A stretch of 16,904 nt of DNA. Origin: CAWBRT01 sp050015355. Its GTDB lineage: Bacteria > Acidobacteriota > Terriglobia > Terriglobales > Acidobacteriaceae. The position numbers and the translations under genes are program-made. Numbering within the stretch: the stretch's first letter is position 1; the number at the start of each line of letters is the position of its first letter. A model generated the notes under the pieces. The model did not search any database. It saw only the letters and a program-made list of their open reading frames with translations, and was not told the DNA's origin. The stretch lies in the NCBI GenBank assembly GCA_050015355.1, contig JBEKBO010000098.1, forward strand, positions 1 through 16,904, read 5' to 3'. Positions 13,861-16,904 of the stretch are shown piece by piece.

Positions 13861-14478
13861 TCATGCTTGCCAGATTGCCAACACCCGCGACTTCGACTCA
13901 GGAATCGCGACCGACCGCCATCGGCCATGCAAAACAGATGCGGCAGCCGTGAGCTGGCTGGCGCCGATCAATGCGCCCACCCGGCCACCCGGTGCCACCA
14001 GCGAAGCGGAAGTGCAAAGAATGCTTTCAAATTTTTCCACCGCCCGGAAGGTAATCAAAGCTGCCCTTTCCTGGAGATGCTCAGCCCGCTCCTGCACGAC
14101 TTGAACGTCGCTGAGGTGCAGTGTCCGTACCAGTTCCCGCAAAAAGATTGCTTTCTTTCCGTGCGACTCCACCAGCGTCAACCGTATGGACGGAGCAAAG
14201 ATCTTGAATACGACCCCTGGAAAGCCAGCCCCCGAGCCAAGGTCGATCACGCTATCCGCCGCTTCGGGAGCCAGCAGGTGGCGGGCGGCGAACAGCGATT
14301 CGCCAAAATGACGCCGCACAACCTGATCAGGCTGACGGATCGCCGTGAGGTTAATCACTCGATTCCACTTCAATATTAAATCTATATATGTGGATATTAC
14401 ACCGAGCTGATCAACCGCTAGCGGGTGCCCATCCAGGTAAGGCAACAGCAGGTCGGAGATTTGTCGCGGCTCCAGCAT
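13861..14478 (-). CDS. rsmG: 16S rRNA (guanine527-N7)-methyltransferase RsmG (GidB)
   Basis: It uses S-adenosylmethionine to methylate G527 in the 530 loop of 16S rRNA; loss typically gives low-level streptomycin resistance. 205 residues from ATG at 14478, close to 207 in E. coli. A GTG six codons upstream is an alternative start, and no clear Shine-Dalgarno site is seen. The open frame continues far upstream (to 15066), but that part is the shadow of the polyferredoxin gene. Motifs are KWNRVINLTAI (37-47), HFGESL (57-62), SAM-binding DLGSGAGFPG (79-88), LVESHGKKAIFLREL (102-116) and FRAV (144-147). It lies directly upstream of parA-parB in the same orientation, the classic origin-proximal order. 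Confidence 0.95.
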   Translation of the reverse strand: MLEPRQISDLLLPYLDGHPLAVDQLGVISTYIDLILKWNRVINLTAIRQPDQVVRRHFGESLFAARHLLAPEAADSVIDLGSGAGFPGVVFKIFAPSIRLTLVESHGKKAIFLRELVRTLHLSDVQVVQERAEHLQERAALITFRAVEKFESILCTSASLVAPGGRVGALIGASQLTAAASVLHGRWRSVAIPESKSRVLAIWQA

Positions 14479-14627
14479 GAAGATGCAGCATAGCACCGCC
14501 GCCTCGGCCTGGTTCACCAAGTAAGCGCGCAATACCGGTTCCGGGGCACCTGCGTTTGGCTGGTCAGCTTCGCTGAAAAGCTCTCTCGAACAGAAAACCG
14601 CAGGCCTGCCGGCGGTCGCCTGCAAGA

Positions 14628-15764
14628 CTACATTCCGGGGTGGCTTTCCGCGTCCGCATTGGGTACCAACCGCAAATAAATCGCGTTGGGAACGCGGGTT
14701 TGCCAGTGGCCGCTGATGCGAGCGTAGCCAACCAGCCCGAGAAAAATCGCGGCGACGCATGCGGCCATGGCCCACGGAGTGATTGTCCCCTTCCGGCCCA
14801 AAAGGCGCGGCCTCGGTGAGTACCGTGCGCCCTTCAAAACCGAGAGCTGCAGCGCGCCCTGAGCCGGACACACCGCGACGCACTCCATGCAGGCCGTGCA
14901 TTCGGCCGAGCGAATCTCGACGAGCCGGTCCACGGGAAGCCAGGCGGGGCAGGCTTTCGCGCACTTGCCGCAATCGATGCAAGGCTCGGGCTCCCGCCGA
15001 ATGCGTGTCGGGCTGAACAGCGCAGCCAGACCCACCAGCGCGCCGTAGGGACACAAGTAGCGGCACCAGAAGTTTTGCACCACGAGCGAGAAAAGCGTCA
15101 GCACGGCGAGCACGATGGCGCCGGTCTGGCCGATGTGGCGGAGAAGTTCAATCTTCACATCGGCGATGATTCCGTAGGGGCCGGAGAGGAAGCCGGCGAG
15201 CGCTTCGACGGACATTCTGCCGATAACCCAGACGAAGAGCGCCAGCAGCAGGTACTTCAAGCCGCGCAGCGGAATGTCGAGCCAGCGAGACAACTGAAAA
15301 TTGCGGCGCTGAATTTTGCGGCCAAGTTTCCAGAGGTATTCCGAGAGCGTGCCGACCGGGCACAGCCATGAGCAAAACGCTTTATGGAACAGCAGCGAAA
15401 CGCCGAGAAACGCCAGCAGCAGAAACATTCCAGCCGGATGCACGCGCGGCACACTGCCGGTAAGCAGTGCGAGTTTCAGGTTCATGAGCGCATCGATGGG
15501 CAGCCAGCCGTCAACCCCGGCGGGCCGCTCAACGTACTTCGTCACTCCGCCGCTCTCGAAGAAGCGAACCCAGGCGTAGAACTCGATGCCGACCCAGAGA
15601 TTAAGCGCCAAAAACGCGAATTGCACGATGCGGCGGACCAGTTGCGAGCGATCTTCCTCCCGCCTGCGCACGAGCTTCTTTTTGGGAACGGAGGAACGAA
15701 CCTGCTGCGGAACGGGCTTGATTACTTGAACGAAATCACTTGTGGAAATACCGCGAGTTGCCAT
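14628..15764 (-). CDS. Membrane polyferredoxin, NapH/CcoG-like 4Fe-4S protein
   Basis: 378 residues from ATG at 15764, with a weak GGA site; an in-frame TTG at 15803 would add 13. A basic cytoplasmic N-terminus (about 27-45, KKKLVRRREEDRSQLVRR) is followed by membrane helices near 46-65, 111-128, 168-186, 213-232 and 330-350. Two CxxxCP motifs follow membrane helices (C131/C135 and C234/C238), as in NapH/NosR/CcoG proteins. Two ferredoxin-type clusters follow: C262xxC265xxC268xxxC272P and C289xxC292xxC295xxxC299P. It is probably an electron-transfer protein of the inner membrane. No nap, nos or cco neighbours are present, so the redox partner is unknown. It sits between mnmG and rsmG, where many bacteria have no such gene. 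Confidence 0.85.
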   Translation of the reverse strand: MATRGISTSDFVQVIKPVPQQVRSSVPKKKLVRRREEDRSQLVRRIVQFAFLALNLWVGIEFYAWVRFFESGGVTKYVERPAGVDGWLPIDALMNLKLALLTGSVPRVHPAGMFLLLAFLGVSLLFHKAFCSWLCPVGTLSEYLWKLGRKIQRRNFQLSRWLDIPLRGLKYLLLALFVWVIGRMSVEALAGFLSGPYGIIADVKIELLRHIGQTGAIVLAVLTLFSLVVQNFWCRYLCPYGALVGLAALFSPTRIRREPEPCIDCGKCAKACPAWLPVDRLVEIRSAECTACMECVAVCPAQGALQLSVLKGARYSPRPRLLGRKGTITPWAMAACVAAIFLGLVGYARISGHWQTRVPNAIYLRLVPNADAESHPGM

Positions 15765-15955
15765 ACCAGTTCCGAGGCTACCGGAGCCGGTTGGCTGGGC
15801 CAATGACTTTGGTCACAACTGGCGGGAAAGACGTAGACTGCAAACTTCAATTCGTGAGCTGCTTTGGGGTTCTCGGCAGTGGCTGAAGCTGACGCTTTCG
15901 CCCAAGGAACCCAAGGAAACAGTACGGCGATTGCCTCTTTCAGAATCTCCACTTC

Positions 15956-16180
15956 TTATTGAATTTTTCTAAGCTCGCCCAGAATTTGCCAAGCCTCTGC
16001 GGTTTCGTATGACTCTGCGTTGGTGAGGTCTTGTGCCTTGCAATAAGTGCCCTCCAGCCGCAGTACCCAAAATACGTTCGGCTCCTCTGGAAGCCTCTGT
16101 TTAAGAACTACTCCGTACCAATCTTCGGTTTTGTGTCTTACCACGTCGCCTGCTTTCAGTGGCAGCCCTTGATACGCCAT
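15956..16180 (-). CDS. Small hypothetical protein, possible SH3-like barrel
   Basis: 74 residues from ATG at 16180, with GGAGGT 6 nt upstream; an extension to 16216 is possible but runs through the divergent control region. The sequence AGDVVRHKTEDWYGVVLKQR...VFWVLRLEGTYCKAQDLTNAESYETAEAW alternates short strands, with a 'GDVVRHK...GVV' opening typical of small SH3-like or KOW-like barrels. That is fold inference only. Base composition is visibly lower in GC than the flanking genes, which suggests later acquisition. It is divergent from the gene at 16237, with a 56-bp shared region. Confidence 0.65.
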   Translation of the reverse strand: MAYQGLPLKAGDVVRHKTEDWYGVVLKQRLPEEPNVFWVLRLEGTYCKAQDLTNAESYETAEAWQILGELRKIQ

Positions 16181-16203
16181 ATTTGGACCTCCATTTGGCC
16201 GTC

Positions 16204-16216
16204 GTGATTTAATCAC
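16204..16216. promoter_or_regulatory. Palindrome in the divergent control region of two small genes
   Basis: GTGATT-T-AATCAC is a perfect 6-bp-arm palindrome near the middle of the 56 bp between two divergent start codons, each preceded by GGAGG. The layout suggests an operator shared by both genes, although no regulator is identified. Confidence 0.4.
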
Positions 16217-16236
16217 AGAATTGGAGGGCTAGCCAC

Positions 16237-16425
16237 ATGGATCAAGATAAGCAGAAAAAATTGAAGGCGCTTTTACGCGAGCTTGAAAGCGACGAATTAT
16301 CTGTGGATCTCACACTTCGTTCCATGCCTGTCTCTAACCTTAATCGAGACGATACGAAAGTCAGATTAGCCAATCTGAGGAAATGGATCGCGACTCTAAA
16401 GGATGTACTTGGTGAGCCCGCCTGA
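16237..16425 (+). CDS. Small hypothetical helical protein
   Basis: 62 residues from ATG at 16237, with GGAGG 10 nt upstream. Charged and helix-prone (MDQDKQKKLKALLRELESDE, then RDDTKVRLANLRKWIATLKDVLGEPA), with no Cys, membrane segment or recognised domain. Its last 30 bp overlap the 3' end of mnmG on the other strand (16396-16425), tail to tail. With the divergent neighbour it makes a compact two-gene, low-GC cassette. Its function is unknown. Confidence 0.6.
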   Translation: MDQDKQKKLKALLRELESDELSVDLTLRSMPVSNLNRDDTKVRLANLRKWIATLKDVLGEPA

Positions 16426-16904
16426 TTGATGGGCGCGGCGACGGTCCTGGATTTCTATATAGACATTGATCAATGAAACCGCTGCGGGCGTCACTCCGGG
16501 AATGCGGCTGGCCTGTCCCAGGGTGCGCGGTAGAACCCGAGTGAGCAGTTCTTTCATCTCGCGCGAGAGGCCGCTGACCGAGGTGTAATCGAACCACTCC
16601 GGAATACGTCTTTCTTCCGCCTTCTTCAGGCGCTCAATCGCTTTCTCCTGCTGTTGCAGATAACCGGCGTACTTGATTTCGGTTTCGATCGACTTGAGTT
16701 CGTTGCGCACGGCAGGCGGAAAATGGAGCGGCGCGTCACCTGGCGACGGCGCTTTCTGGGCACGGGACGAAACAGCAGATCCTTCGCTGCCGCTCAGGAT
16801 GACACCTTGGATCTTGCCGACACCTGGAGGTGTACGCTGCGCCGGCAACGGTGACTCATCTTCAGCGGCTCTCGCGTGCAGTGCCGGGGATGGCGAGCCA
16901 TTGC
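16396..16904 (-). CDS. mnmG: MnmG (GidA), C-terminal part, 5' end beyond window
   Basis: MnmG, with MnmE, adds the carboxymethylaminomethyl group at U34 of certain tRNAs. The minus frame is open from the right edge (first full codon at 16902) to TAG at 16396-16398, 168 residues. The last 95 or so match the MnmG C-terminal helical domain: EIKYAGYLQQQEKAIERLKKAEERRIPEWFDY, SGLSREMKELL, then LGQASRIPGVTPAAVSLINVYIE. The FAD-binding part is outside the window. The visible 70 or so residues before it (about 16700-16904) are Pro/Ala/Ser-rich and unlike MnmG, and include GVILSGSEGS, which is the translation of an interspersed repeat (16778-16806). The gene may simply have a long linker here, or may be damaged; the frame itself is intact. 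Confidence 0.88.
   Translation of the reverse strand, partial: NGSPSPALHARAAEDESPLPAQRTPPGVGKIQGVILSGSEGSAVSSRAQKAPSPGDAPLHFPPAVRNELKSIETEIKYAGYLQQQEKAIERLKKAEERRIPEWFDYTSVSGLSREMKELLTRVLPRTLGQASRIPGVTPAAVSLINVYIEIQDRRRAHQSGGLTKYIL
16778..16806 (-). repeat. Interspersed repeat (family A, single end) inside mnmG
   Basis: On the minus strand GTCATCCTGAGCGGCAGCGA, followed by AGGATC, matches the left end of the 4730-4853 element in 23 of 26 bases. Only one end is visible. It is in frame and adds no stop codon. Confidence 0.6.

Noticed and set aside
13861..14379. Plus-strand 185-codon frame opposite rsmG
   Set aside because: It is an antisense shadow. It starts inside the parS palindrome and has no recognisable features.
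14479..15066. Extension of rsmG to a 401-residue protein
   Set aside because: The upstream part is the alternate frame of the polyferredoxin gene (Arg/Gly-rich shadow). RsmG has its normal length from 14478.
15722..15952. Minus-strand 77-codon frame with a GTG start just after the stop of the 15956-16180 gene
   Set aside because: It overlaps the start of the polyferredoxin gene, has no convincing Shine-Dalgarno site and shows no recognisable domain. The close spacing looks accidental.

Overview
The window looks like chromosome from a free-living, moderately GC-rich Gram-negative-type bacterium. Acidobacteriota (Terriglobia/Koribacter-like) is my best guess, from protein flavour, TTG/GTG starts with good Shine-Dalgarno sites, and short 'GTCATYCTGAGCG'-type interspersed repeats that I associate with that phylum. 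This is inference, because no 16S or other decisive marker is present.

Layout. (1) 1-2030: the last codons of an IS630-like transposase, then two tandem paralogous exported proteins of unknown function. The first has a plain signal peptide; the second is a putative lipoprotein with a Ser/Thr linker. (2) 2035-4239, minus: selD, then a DnaC/IstB-type AAA+ ATPase with an N-terminal zinc-binding motif. The selD frame runs through an in-frame UGA, most likely selenocysteine at the catalytic position, followed at once by a SECIS-like hairpin. Simple ORF calling loses the first 28 residues. (3) 4240-5329: a gene-poor, partly AT-rich kilobase holding a MITE-like repeat. (4) 5330-8364: isocitrate lyase (aceA, TTG start), an HU-type protein with its own promoter, a small membrane protein, a possible 25-residue Lys-rich peptide, and ribosomal protein bL31 with promoter and terminator. 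(5) 8796-10464: a DusB-like tRNA-dihydrouridine synthase converging on a zinc-ribbon membrane protein. (6) 10518-14478, minus: a metallo-beta-lactamase-fold hydrolase downstream of the rsmG-parA-parB segregation cluster, with two parS sites and DnaA-box-like 9-mers between parA and rsmG. (7) 14628-16904: a polyferredoxin (NapH/CcoG-like), two small divergent hypothetical genes sharing a palindromic control region, and the 3' end of mnmG, which carries an in-frame copy of the interspersed repeat.

Working together: ParA, ParB and parS form the chromosome-partition module, and its linkage to rsmG and mnmG is the classic origin-proximal arrangement. The helicase-loader-like ATPase and HU fit loosely with replication and nucleoid functions. 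rsmG, mnmG and dus are RNA-modification genes. selD supplies selenophosphate, and its own Sec codon implies that selA, selB and selC exist elsewhere in the genome. I see no wholly new multi-gene system. The most informative hidden features are the Sec-containing SelD, the repeat inside mnmG, the paired exported paralogues and the small divergent gene pair.
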